Shown: piece by piece, positions 35,022 to 42,368 of the stretch
Numbering within the stretch: position 1 is the stretch's first letter
Layout of the letters: each line of letters starts with the position of its first letter
DNA from: Pseudomonadota bacterium
GTDB taxonomy: Bacteria > Desulfobacterota > Desulfovibrionia > Desulfovibrionales > Desulfovibrionaceae
Direction: 5' to 3'
Assembly (NCBI GenBank): GCA_023438245.1
Contig: JAEXRD010000142.1
Span: forward strand, 1 to 43,996
DNA length: 43,996 nucleotides
Made by a program: the position numbers and the translations under genes
Notes under the pieces: model-generated
Told to the model about the DNA's origin: nothing
Databases searched by the model: none
What the model saw: the letters and a program-made list of their open reading frames with translations, nothing else

Positions 35022-35635
35022 GTAGGCAGCCTTTAGTCCATCCTGGACTCGCATCAACAGGAGGGCAGACCAATGGACACGGAACGCTAGTGGAGGCCTT
35101 GATCGGCATGAGCGCCGATCTGCGGTCGCCCACCGGGTTCATCTCCCGGTCTTGGGGCGAACCGCCGGCGAACGACAAGGCCAAGTCCAGCTCCCCAGGC
35201 AGGCCGCAACCCATCATGAGGGACGCGGCGCCCGGAACCGGAACCAAGCGCCCGGGCAAGGAGCGGCGAGGCGCGACCAACACTGGAAAAGTGGAAACAT
35301 TGGCTCCCAAGGCCAAATACGAAAGGACCGGGACAAGGCCCGGAGGCGTGAAGTCCGCATGCATGGTCAGCGGCCCGCAGAGCAAGGCGGCCGCGGCGGC
35401 AACGCCCAGGAAAGAAGGCAACTCCCGGAGGATGGGGACCCAAGGCGGCTAAAACAAGCGGCCGACACCCGACCAACACAAGGGACGCGGCGCACGCAGC
35501 TATGCTGCACCAGACGCCGCATGGGCTCCCCGCTGACAAAGATACGACGCGCAAGGCTGCTCCCCCTGGGGGGCCATGAAGCCAACGCCCAAACAAGAAA
35601 AGGCCGCTCCGGACAACCGGGGCGGCCTTCGCTTT
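35022..35635 (+). ncRNA. Candidate large structured non-coding RNA (about 610 nt)
   Basis: The region has a promoter in front and an intrinsic terminator behind, but no frame with coding character on either strand. It is poor in T and has A-rich linkers between GC stems, unlike its neighbours. GGCCTT (35095-35100) pairs with AAGGCC (35177-35182) and closes a branched domain. Inside it are GATCGGC/GCCGATC (35101-35120) and a two-part arm: GCGGT+CGCCC (35122-35131) with GGGCG+ACCGC (35155-35165), capped by ACCGGG/CCCGGT (35132-35150). Further stems: AGTCCA/TGGACT (35035-35049), GCCCGG/CCGGGC (35230-35257), CACT/AGTG (35281-35293), CCGGG/CCCGG (35328-35343), GCGGCG/CGCCGC around GCAGC/GCTGC (35487-35520). 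It is not RNase P, tmRNA, 6S or SRP RNA by their core motifs. An early 5-codon frame after a strong AGGAGGG starts at 35072. Confidence 0.6.
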
Positions 35636-35637
35636 TG
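35600..35637. terminator. Bidirectional terminator (structured RNA / EF-hand gene)
   Basis: AAGGCCGCTCCGG and CCGGGGCGGCCTT give a 13-bp stem with an ACAA loop. A TTTT tail follows on the plus strand; on the minus strand TTTTCTTG follows. It ends both the RNA and the convergent nupC-nitroreductase-EF-hand operon. Confidence 0.85.
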
Positions 35638-35663
35638 CTTGCTTGCGCGGGCGGACGCGTCTT

Positions 35664-36149
35664 CTACTGGGGGTCGCCCTGGCCCGTGATGGAGAAGCGG
35701 TACAGCGCGAACTCGGTCTTGTGGATGCGCCCGTCCCCGTCCTGGTCGGCGCGGGCGTAGGCCTCGCGGTGCTTGCGCCGGAAGTATTCGTCCAGGTCGG
35801 CGCGGCTGATGTAGCCGTCGCCCCGGATGTCCAGGTCCTTGACGTTGATGGTCCCGAACGGCTCCATCCCGGTGAGTCCGGCGGCCCGGAACTCCTCCGG
35901 GGTCAGCACGCCGTCGCCGTCGCGGTCCACGTCGGCGATGCGGAAGGCCTTGGCCTGGGCGCTCTGCTTCTTGGCGTAGGCCAGCACTTCCTCCAGTGTC
36001 AGATGGCCGTCCTTGTTGGCGTCCATTTCATGGAACTGGGGGCCCTGCGGCGTTTTGGGCGCTGCTGGCGGCACCACTTGGGCCTGGGCGGACAGGAGCG
36101 GGGCAAGCAGCAGGGCGGCGGCGAAAAGGCTGGCGGCGCGGCGTTTCAT
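35664..36149 (-). CDS. Exported EF-hand protein with four calcium-binding loops
   Basis: The 161-residue protein has a signal peptide (residues 1-24, basic start and a long Ala/Leu core ending AQAQ). Four EF-hand loops follow, beginning at DANKDGHLTLEE, DVDRDGDGVLTPEE, DIRGDGYISRAD and DQDGDGRIHKTE. It probably binds calcium in the periplasm; its partner is unknown. GGAG lies nine bases before the chosen ATG. An ATG 15 bases upstream lacks a ribosome site. It follows the nitroreductase by 23 bases in the same operon. Confidence 0.9.
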   Translation of the reverse strand: MKRRAASLFAAALLLAPLLSAQAQVVPPAAPKTPQGPQFHEMDANKDGHLTLEEVLAYAKKQSAQAKAFRIADVDRDGDGVLTPEEFRAAGLTGMEPFGTINVKDLDIRGDGYISRADLDEYFRRKHREAYARADQDGDGRIHKTEFALYRFSITGQGDPQ

Positions 36150-36172
36150 GGGCGTTTTCTCCATTGTTTCGC

Positions 36173-36964
36173 TTAGGTGAACCGCACGGGCGGGTGCTTG
36201 CGCTCCGGCAGGCGCTGGTAGCCGTACTTGGGCCTGCCCAGCATCAGCGCGCCGTACACCTTGTGGCTCTCCGGCAGGCACAGGGCGGCGCTGATGGCCT
36301 TGCTGCGCCCGGCGGCGTGGGTGAACAGCCCGGCCCAGCAGGTGCCCAGGCCGTTGGCGTGGGCCGCCAGCTCGAAGTGGGTCAGCCCGATGACGCAGTC
36401 CGTGGAGTAGTCCAGCCCGGTCTTGGGCGCGTGCACCACCACCAGCTGCGGCGCGCTGCGCAGGATCAGGTCGATGCCCTGCTCCCAGGCCTTCACGAAG
36501 GGCATAAAATAGGGCAGGCGGCGCAGGTTCTTGGCCGTCAGGTCCACCAGCAGCACCATCAGGTCCGGGTCCTCCACCACGATCCAGTTGAGCGGCTGGG
36601 TGTTCATGCCCGAGGGCGCGTAGCGCGCCACATCGATGCAGCGGCGGATGGTGTCGCGGTCCACGGGCTTGCGCCGGAAGCGGCGCACGCTGCGGCGCGA
36701 CTTGAGCAGCTGCTCCGCGGCCTCGCTCGCCACGGCCAGCGCGGGGTCGAGCGGCACCAGGTCCGCGGCGGTCTGGCCGTTCAGGGTGATGACGCCGGGC
36801 GGGCACACGGCCATGCAGTGGCCGCAGTTGATGCACCGCTCGGCGGCCTGCTGGTCCACCACGGGGAATTTGTCCGGCCCGCGCTGGAAGATGAACACCG
36901 GGCATTCGCTGATGCACAGCCCGTCGCGCTCGCAGCGGGAAAGGTCGATGTCGATGAGGGCCAT
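36173..36964 (-). CDS. Ferredoxin-nitroreductase fusion protein
   Basis: The 263-residue protein starts with a two-cluster ferredoxin domain (CERDGLCISECP and CINCGHCMAVCPPG, residues 1-60). It continues as an FMN nitroreductase-fold domain with RRSVRRFRRKPV and APSGMNTQPLNW near 115. Such fusions take electrons from ferredoxin to reduce nitro compounds, quinones or unknown flavin-dependent substrates. AGGAGG precedes the ATG. It lies between nupC and the EF-hand gene with short gaps. The natural substrate cannot be read from the sequence. Confidence 0.92.
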   Translation of the reverse strand: MALIDIDLSRCERDGLCISECPVFIFQRGPDKFPVVDQQAAERCINCGHCMAVCPPGVITLNGQTAADLVPLDPALAVASEAAEQLLKSRRSVRRFRRKPVDRDTIRRCIDVARYAPSGMNTQPLNWIVVEDPDLMVLLVDLTAKNLRRLPYFMPFVKAWEQGIDLILRSAPQLVVVHAPKTGLDYSTDCVIGLTHFELAAHANGLGTCWAGLFTHAAGRSKAISAALCLPESHKVYGALMLGRPKYGYQRLPERKHPPVRFT

Positions 36965-36991
36965 GTGTCCTCCTTTGTGGTCTTGTCGATT

Positions 36992-38236
36992 CTACAGGCC
37001 GGAAATGACGCCCACCACCGCGCCGGTCATGAGCGAGGCCATGGCCCCGGCGGCCAGGGAGCGCATGCCCAGGGCGGTGATCTCGCCGCGGCGCTCCGGG
37101 CACAGCGTGCCCAGCCCCGCGATGAGGATGCCCAGGCTGCCGAAGTTGGCGAAGCTGCACATGGCGTAGGCCAGGATGAGCCGGGTGTGCTCCGAGAGCG
37201 CCTCGGGCGGCAGGGCGGCCATGTCCATGAAGGCCAAAAATTCGTTGAGCACGATCTTGGTGCCCAAGAGCGACCCGGCGGTCTGGGCCTCGGCCCAGGG
37301 GATGCCGATGAGCCAGGCCACCGGGGCCATGACGTAGCCCAGGCCGCGCTGGAGCGTCATGGGCGCGCCGCCGATCTCCGGCAGGGCGGCCAGGCCCAGG
37401 TTGGCCAGCTTCACCACGGCCACGAACACGATGAGCATGGCCACGATGTTCCAGAACAGCTGCAGGCCCTCCCAGGTGCCGCGGGTGAGCGCGTCGATGG
37501 AGCCGCGCGCGCCGGAGCAGGGCAGCTGGTGGCCCAGGGTGGGCTGCTCCGTCTCCGGCAGCATCACCGAGGCCACGAGCAGCGCGGCGGGCGCGTGGAT
37601 GACGCTGGCGGTGAGGATGTGGCCCAGGGAGTCCGGGATGATGGTTTGCAGCACGGTGGCGTAGAGCACCAGCATGGTGCCCGCGATGCAGCTCATGCCC
37701 GTGGCCATGAGCGCGAACAGCTCGCTGCGGGTCAGCTGCGCCAGGTAGGGCCGGATGAGCAGCGGGGCCTCGATCATGCCCAGGAAGATGGTGCCCGCCG
37801 CGCCCACGCCCAGCGCGCCGCCGATGCCCATGGTCTTCTCCAACAGGAGCGAGAAGAGCTTCACCACGCGCTGCAGAATGCCCCAGTAAAACAGCAGGCT
37901 GGTCAGCGCGGCGATGACGATGACCAGCGGCAGGGACTGGAAGGCCAGGCTGAAGTTGAGCGCGGGCTTGGTGGCCTCGAAGGGCACGGGCCCGCCGCCG
38001 ATGTGGCCGAACACGAAGCTGGTGCCCGCGCGGGTGGCTTCCTCCATGGCGTGGACCATGGCGTTCAGCCCCATGAACACGGACTTGAGCCAGGGCACGC
38101 GCAGCACGAAGCCCGCGATGGCGAACTGCAGGCCCAGCCCGGCCACGATCATGCGCCAAGGCACACGACGACGGTTTTCGCTCAGAAGCCAGGCGGCGAG
38201 GACGAGGACGAGAAGGCCCAGGGCGCTGTGCAGCAT
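36992..38236 (-). CDS. Concentrative nucleoside transporter, NupC/CNT family
   Basis: The 414-residue membrane protein carries CNT-family signatures: the gate segment FVFGHIGGGPVPFEATKPALNFSLAF is recognisable, then GVGAAGTIFLGMIEAPLLIRPYL and the C-terminal KIVLNEFLAFMD and CSFANFGSLGILIAGLG. It imports nucleosides with a cation. GGGAG precedes the ATG. It is the first gene of an operon with the nitroreductase and EF-hand genes, although a shared pathway is not obvious. Confidence 0.93.
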   Translation of the reverse strand: MLHSALGLLVLVLAAWLLSENRRRVPWRMIVAGLGLQFAIAGFVLRVPWLKSVFMGLNAMVHAMEEATRAGTSFVFGHIGGGPVPFEATKPALNFSLAFQSLPLVIVIAALTSLLFYWGILQRVVKLFSLLLEKTMGIGGALGVGAAGTIFLGMIEAPLLIRPYLAQLTRSELFALMATGMSCIAGTMLVLYATVLQTIIPDSLGHILTASVIHAPAALLVASVMLPETEQPTLGHQLPCSGARGSIDALTRGTWEGLQLFWNIVAMLIVFVAVVKLANLGLAALPEIGGAPMTLQRGLGYVMAPVAWLIGIPWAEAQTAGSLLGTKIVLNEFLAFMDMAALPPEALSEHTRLILAYAMCSFANFGSLGILIAGLGTLCPERRGEITALGMRSLAAGAMASLMTGAVVGVISGL

Positions 38237-38334
38237 GAAGTCTCCCGCAAGAGTGGAATGTCAGTGCTTCATGCTGGATTTCGCGGCGTTTGGGAAGAGG
38301 GGGAGGACAGGGGGCTCCTCTAGTTCGACATTTG

Positions 38335-38364
38335 TTGACGCGCCAATTGCTTGTCGTGTACATT
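38335..38364 (+). promoter_or_regulatory. Sigma70-type promoter of the GIY-YIG-like gene
   Basis: TTGACG (38335-38340), 18 bases, TACATT (38359-38364), in a locally AT-rich stretch 50 bases before the start codon. Confidence 0.55.
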
Positions 38365-38413
38365 AAATACGAATTTAAATGTTTTCACCAATTATGCACA
38401 AGGGAGGAAGAGT

Positions 38414-38767
38414 ATGGCATCGCTCGACATGAAGGGCCCCTACGATTTTGAGGCGAAGACGATTGACGCGCAGATCACCAAGACCTCGCCGGGGAATTAT
38501 GCACTCGGGCATCTCGACAAAGACGGCGACTTTATCCCAAAGTATGTTGGCCGAGCTGACGATGATCTAAACGGTAGGCTCAAGGCGCATGTCGGTGAAA
38601 AGTATAAAAAATTTAAGTACTCATATGCAGACAGCGAGAAGGTGGCTTTCGAGAAAGAGTGCGTAAACTACCACGACTTTGAGAAGCAACTCGACAATAA
38701 AATCCACCCAGACCGTCCGGAGGGCAAGGAATATAAGTGCCCTAAATGCAGGAATTTTGATAAATAA
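38414..38767 (+). CDS. Small GIY-YIG-like domain protein
   Basis: The 117-residue protein shows a degenerate GIY-YIG pattern: GNYALGHL near residue 27, then YVGRADDDLNGRLKAHV near 45 (family Arg), and FEKECVNYHDF near 80 with the candidate catalytic Glu. It ends KYKCPKCRNF, a possible metal-binding CPKC. GIY-YIG domains usually cut or nick DNA. Codon use and base content are clearly more AT-rich than the neighbours, suggesting recent transfer. GGGAGGAAG precedes the ATG; an ATG 63 bases upstream is inside the promoter leader. It is convergent with the selenoprotein candidate, 14 bases away. Confidence 0.65.
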   Translation: MASLDMKGPYDFEAKTIDAQITKTSPGNYALGHLDKDGDFIPKYVGRADDDLNGRLKAHVGEKYKKFKYSYADSEKVAFEKECVNYHDFEKQLDNKIHPDRPEGKEYKCPKCRNFDK

Positions 38768-38781
38768 GAAGAGGCTGCTGC

Positions 38782-40005
38782 CTACCCCCACTTCTCCCGC
38801 AGGCGTCGCGCGGCCTCGGCCATGCTTTTGAGCTTGGCCGCCGCCACCTCCTCCACGTTGACGCAGCGGCCCGCGAAGCAGCCGAAGCCGCAGTCCGTGT
38901 TCAGGAACAGCTGCTCGGGCTTGTAGTGCCTGAGCGCCAGCTCGGCGCGCCCCATGATGAACTCCGGGGTCTCCACCTCGGTGGTGCGCGGGTTCAGCAC
39001 GCCCAGGCCCAGTTCGCGAGGGGTGCCGCCCGACCCATCGGGGGCCTCGCTGCCGGGAACCGGCCCGGACAGCGCCTCGCCCACCACGGAGATGTCGCCC
39101 GCGCGCGGGGTGGCGTACTCCAGCACGTACTGCCGAAGCTTCATGCGCGTGAGCGCCGGGAGCAGGGCGGTGTAGTCGCCGGTCAAGAGCACCTCTTCCT
39201 TGGTGCTCCAGTTGCCGCGGCAGATGTGGATGCCCACGCGCGGCCCCGTTTTCCCTGAAGGGTCGAAGACCCCGTCGATGATGCGGTTGATGAGCTCGGC
39301 GGCGTACTTCAGTTCTTCACCCGCGTCCCGGCGGGTGGCCAGCGTGGCTCACATGAAGGTTCGTCGGCCGCACTCCTGGCTCATGACGATCTCGGTGAGC
39401 ACCGGCTCGTCGAACTGCACGAACTCGCAGCCGGCCTCGGCCAACTCGCGGAGTTCGTCGCGCAGCAGGGCCACGATGTCGTCGCCCAGGGCGCGCTGGT
39501 TTTCGTAGTGCTTGGCCGTGTACGCGCCCACCCACATGGAGCGGTTGAGCAGGTAGGGGCCGGGCAGGGTGATCTTCACCGGCTTGTCGGTGAGGGATTT
39601 GACGAAGCGGAAGTCGTCCACGGCAAGCGGCTCGCGGCGGGAGAGCCTGCCCACGCAGGTGGGGTTGCGGATGGAGGAGGCGGGCACGTCGAGGGTGGTC
39701 AGCATCTCCTCGAAGCCGCTCTTGTCCTCCACCTCGTCCAGCATCTCGGCCAGGCTCATCAGCCTGGTTCCCTCCACCTTCTCGGTGAGGAAGGAATAGA
39801 AATTGTCGCGCCGGTGCTCGCCGTCCACCACGATGTCCAGGCCCGCCTCCTCCTGGATGCGCACGGTGCGGCGCACCTCGATGTCGGCCACGGCATCGAA
39901 GTCCTCGCGGCTCATCTGGCCGGTTCTGCGGTCGCGCAGGGCGCGCAGCATGGTTTTGGAGCGGGGCCAGGAGCCGACCTGGGTGGTGAGGAAGCTGGTT
40001 GCCAT
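38782..40005 (-). CDS. MetE-like (B12-independent methionine synthase II family) methyltransferase, probable selenoprotein with UGA codon 219
   Basis: Read through one in-frame TGA (39351-39349), the gene encodes 407 residues resembling the catalytic domain of MetE alone, without the folate-binding N-terminal domain. Before the TGA are TTQVGSWPRS, VDGEHRRDNF, KITLPGPYLL and VQFDEPVLTE. After it come HICRGNW (H260, C262), LEYATPRAG (E296) and NTDCGFG (C372), the full zinc set of MetE. The frame downstream is intact to a normal stop, and position 219 (FM-U-ATLA) lies between the substrate loop and the zinc site. A 7-bp hairpin with a G-containing 6-nt loop starts 12 nt after the TGA, as a bacterial SECIS should. 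If the TGA is a true stop, this is a broken gene. It starts two bases after the TusA-OsmC gene. Confidence 0.75.
39318..39337 (-). promoter_or_regulatory. Candidate bacterial SECIS element
   Basis: In the mRNA, CACCCGC pairs perfectly with GCGGGTG (7 bp) around the loop CGGGAC. The loop starts 19 nt after the UGA and has G at its second position. Both match the general rule for bacterial SECIS (loop 16-37 nt after UGA, G in the first two loop bases). A weaker GCCA/TGGC stem just after the UGA could compete. Confidence 0.6.
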
Positions 40006-40007
40006 GA

Positions 40008-40775
40008 TTACACCGCCGCGAAGTTGATGGTGAGGGTGGCGGCCTTTTTCAGCGTGGCCGCGATGGGCGAGCGGGCCACCACGTCCTCGAAGGCGGCGCG
40101 GACCTTGGCCTCGTCGTCCATGGTGGAGGCGTAGCACTTCACCGCGATCTCGGAGAAGGAGGGATCGCCCTGCTCCAGGCCCAGGTGGGCCAAAATGTTG
40201 TGCAGCTTGCCCGTGACGGTGAGCTCGATGTCGTCCACCTCCAGGCCCTTCATGGCGCAGGCGGTGGCGTAGGCGCTGGCCAGGGAGGCCCCGAGCGCGC
40301 CCAGCACGGCCTCCACCGCGCAGGGGTGGGCGTCCTTTTCCTCGAAGCTGGCGGGCTGGCCCAGCACCCAGGAGAAGTTGCGGCAGTACACCGTGGCCTT
40401 CTGGTGGCCGGTGGAGCGGGTGCGCAGCCGCCACACGTAGTCCCGCGCGCGCTGCTTGTCGTCGGCCAGGGCCTGGGATTCGGCCTGGGCGACCGCCGCC
40501 GACTGTTGTGCGGGCTGGCCCCGGCGCACGAAGTAGCGCATCTGGCCGGGGGCGTCTCCCGCCAGCTGCCCCAGGTACTCGTGCCCGGCCATGCGGCACC
40601 AGGGCGGCAGGTCGTCGCCCACGGTGGGCTCGCTGGAGCGCATCTCCAGCACGCCGCCCACCTCCACGCGCAGCATGGCCTCGCGGATCATGAGCACCAG
40701 GCCCGAGCCGCAGTCCAGGTCGCCGCCGTCGAACATTTCGCCGGGCGTGATCCGGGCCAGTTCCTGGTCGGTCAT
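40008..40775 (-). CDS. TusA-like / OsmC-like fusion protein
   Basis: The 255-residue protein has a TusA/SirA-fold domain (residues about 10-90). Its carrier cysteine is C22 but is followed by Gly (DCGSGL) instead of the usual CPxP; PPWCRMAGHEYLG is the second family motif. An OsmC-fold domain occupies about 120-255. The two positions that hold the peroxidatic and resolving cysteines in OsmC/Ohr proteins are serine here (S164 in GALGAS, S236 in ARSPIAATL). It is therefore unlikely to be a peroxidase. AAGGAG precedes the ATG. It lies directly upstream of the MetE-like gene and may present or accept a sulfur or selenium group. Confidence 0.85.
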   Translation of the reverse strand: MTDQELARITPGEMFDGGDLDCGSGLVLMIREAMLRVEVGGVLEMRSSEPTVGDDLPPWCRMAGHEYLGQLAGDAPGQMRYFVRRGQPAQQSAAVAQAESQALADDKQRARDYVWRLRTRSTGHQKATVYCRNFSWVLGQPASFEEKDAHPCAVEAVLGALGASLASAYATACAMKGLEVDDIELTVTGKLHNILAHLGLEQGDPSFSEIAVKCYASTMDDEAKVRAAFEDVVARSPIAATLKKAATLTINFAAV

Positions 40776-40872
40776 CGTCTCGTCTCCTTGAAAACAGGCC
40801 CGGCCCCGCCGGGAACCCTTGCGGACGCCCGGGGGAGCTGGGCAATGCGGGGGGCTGTGCGCCGGATGCTCT

Positions 40873-41238
40873 CTAGTAGGCCACGCAGGGGCTGCCGCTG
40901 GCCAGCCACTCCACGAGCGCCGCGCCGCCCGCCGGGGTGGCGCCCTCGATGAGGTCCGCCTCGGACAGGCCGCGCTTTTTCAGGCAGGGGGTGCAGACGT
41001 AGATCTTGCCGCCCGCGGCCACGAACTTGCCGATGAGCTCCTTCAGCGGGGCGAAGGGCGCGCCCTCGTCGATCTTCTCGGCCTCGCCCTTCACGGCGCA
41101 GTACACGCCGTCGGTGGACAGGAAGACCATGGTCTGCTTTTCGCTGCCCTGGGCGGCGTTGGCCACCACGAAGCCCAGCGTGGCCTTGTCGCCGTCGGTG
41201 CGGCAGTGGCTGATGGTGACGCAGAAGGTGCCGGCCAT
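40873..41238 (-). CDS. DsrE-like sulfur-relay family protein
   Basis: The 121-residue protein has the DsrE/F fold pattern: a glycine-poor start FCVTISHCRTDGDKATLGFVVANAA, VFLSTDGVYCAVKG, and a C-terminal VCTPCLKKRGL in which one or both cysteines could carry persulfide. DsrE-type proteins exchange sulfane sulfur with TusA partners, and TusA-like genes flank it on both sides. AAGGAGT precedes the ATG, one base after the TusA-like stop. A 97-base gap with no gene separates it from the TusA-OsmC fusion. Confidence 0.85.
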   Translation of the reverse strand: MAGTFCVTISHCRTDGDKATLGFVVANAAQGSEKQTMVFLSTDGVYCAVKGEAEKIDEGAPFAPLKELIGKFVAAGGKIYVCTPCLKKRGLSEADLIEGATPAGGAALVEWLASGSPCVAY

Positions 41239-41239
41239 G

Positions 41240-41497
41240 TCAGACTCCTTTGAGTTCGGGTTTGTATTCGATGAGATAGAACGGGTGGTCCATGTCGAGC
41301 AGGGTGTTTCTGGTCATGCGGCACCAGGCCGGGAACTCGATGGGCGCGGCGGCGTCGCGGCTTATCAGCAGCACGCGGGTGCCGGGCGCGGCGTTCTTCA
41401 GGTAGGTGTAGAGGTTGATGATGACGCGGCCGCAGGTCTCCTCGCCGCCGTCGAACTCGTCCTCGAAATCCCAGTGTTCCGGACAGGTCTCGCGCAT
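41240..41497 (-). CDS. TusA-like protein with altered carrier motif
   Basis: The 85-residue protein is one TusA/SirA-like domain. C22 (EETCGRVIINLYTYLKN) takes the place of the carrier cysteine, but the canonical CPxP is CGRV. PAWCRMTRNTLLD and FYLIEYK complete the fold. C22 falls at the same residue number, after the same DGG, as in the TusA-OsmC fusion, so the two domains are likely paralogues. No clear Shine-Dalgarno is seen before the ATG; an AT-rich stretch upstream probably contains the promoter. It is the first gene of the tusA-dsrE-osmC-metE group. Confidence 0.82.
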   Translation of the reverse strand: MRETCPEHWDFEDEFDGGEETCGRVIINLYTYLKNAAPGTRVLLISRDAAAPIEFPAWCRMTRNTLLDMDHPFYLIEYKPELKGV

Positions 41498-41601
41498 GGG
41501 GGACGGATATCACGGCAAACATCAATAGTAAATATTCGGCTCATCAATTCGAGCTTTGGCACAAAGGGAGCCGGGAGAGCCTGTTGGAGCAAAAATGGAG
41601 A

Positions 41602-41630
41602 CCGGACGGCGAGGGGATGCCGGTCCGGAT
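41602..41630 (-). terminator. Second terminator-like hairpin after the unrecognised gene
   Basis: CCGGAC and GTCCGG pair, with GGC/GCC and one bulge extending the stem; on the minus strand TCTCCATTTTTG follows. With the hairpin at 41642 it separates the gene at 41708-42277 from the tusA group. Confidence 0.5.
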
Positions 41631-41641
41631 GAAAAAGAGGA

Positions 41642-41675
41642 GGGCCGCCCTGGCGAGGGGTTGCCAGGACGGCCC
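41642..41675 (-). terminator. Terminator of the unrecognised gene at 41708-42277
   Basis: GGGCCG-CCTGGC and GCCAGG-CGGCCC form a stem with one mismatch; on the minus strand CTCCTCTTTTTC follows, about 33 bases after the stop codon. Confidence 0.6.
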
Positions 41676-41707
41676 AGGGGCGGGGTGTGTCGAAAAGGGG
41701 GAGAGCC

Positions 41708-42277
41708 TTACGCCACGGCCACCTGGCCGCCCGCGACCTCGCGGCGCACCTCGTCCAGGTCGATGACCACGGGGTCGATCATGTTGTGGCCGGAGCGCTC
41801 GCCCCAGGAATGGTCCTGGGCGAAGTGGCCGTCGTAGCGGATGTCGTCCACGATGATGAAGTCGCGCTCGTGCACCAGACGGTCCCAGCGGTGCACGAAG
41901 AACTCGAACTTCTTCGGGTCGAACTCGCTGACGTTCTGCCAGTGCCAGGTCAGCGAGCAGACCTCGTCGTTGTAGCCCATGAGCGCCAGGAACTGGGCCT
42001 TGCTGTCCAGGTACATGCGGCGGCGCAGCAGCACGGCGCTGTCCCGCACCGGGATGGGATCGAAGTCCACCTGCTCGCCGTCCAGGGTCACCTCCACCAC
42101 GGAGTCGTTGCCGAGCTTCATGCCGCAGGTGCAGGTGTTGCCCTTGCGCCACCACTCCAGGTACTTCTGCTTGTAGATGCCCCTGCCCTCGGTGCGGATC
42201 TTCTCGGCCGTGGCCTGGGAAACGGGATGCAGGGCCAGGTCGCAGCAGCGTCCGATGATGGTGAAGTCGAGTTGCAT
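41708..42277 (-). CDS. Unrecognised conserved-looking protein behind a sigma54-type promoter
   Basis: The 189-residue protein is not one I recognise. It is soluble and has no signal peptide. It has a Cys-Cys pair at about 11-12 (GRCCDLALHP) and a TCTCGM motif near 50 that could bind a metal or carry sulfur. It is rich in aromatic residues (WHWQN, FEFFVHRWDRL) and ends in an acidic helix. GGAGG precedes the ATG; longer upstream frames are shadow. It is divergent from the sigma54 activator and has a sigma54-like promoter, so it is the activator's most direct target. Its strand and position tie it to the tusA-dsrE-osmC-metE genes. Confidence 0.75.
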   Translation of the reverse strand: MQLDFTIIGRCCDLALHPVSQATAEKIRTEGRGIYKQKYLEWWRKGNTCTCGMKLGNDSVVEVTLDGEQVDFDPIPVRDSAVLLRRRMYLDSKAQFLALMGYNDEVCSLTWHWQNVSEFDPKKFEFFVHRWDRLVHERDFIIVDDIRYDGHFAQDHSWGERSGHNMIDPVVIDLDEVRREVAGGQVAVA

Positions 42278-42368
42278 GGTCTGCCTCCGGGTGGATATGT
42301 TGAAAGTCCCTCGTGCCCCAGTGGATCGGCGCCCCTGTGCCATCCGCGGGCCGTGTGCCCTCTTCAAA

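Noticed and set aside
35022..35635. RNase P RNA, tmRNA or group II intron
   Set aside because: The RNase P P4 core, the tmRNA tRNA-like ends and a domain V hairpin are not found, and no intron-encoded protein is present.
35664..38363. Minus-strand open frame of 899 codons
   Set aside because: Only the C-terminal EF-hand portion is real; the remainder overlaps nupC and the nitroreductase in another frame.
38782..40005. MetE-like gene simply a pseudogene
   Set aside because: Not excluded, but there is only one TGA, no frameshift, conserved zinc ligands beyond it and a fitting SECIS hairpin; a decayed gene should show more damage.
41557..41571. Sigma54-like box TGGCAC-N5-GAGC on the plus strand
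   Set aside because: The -12 box is poor and it points toward terminators and a gene on the opposite strand, so it would transcribe nothing.
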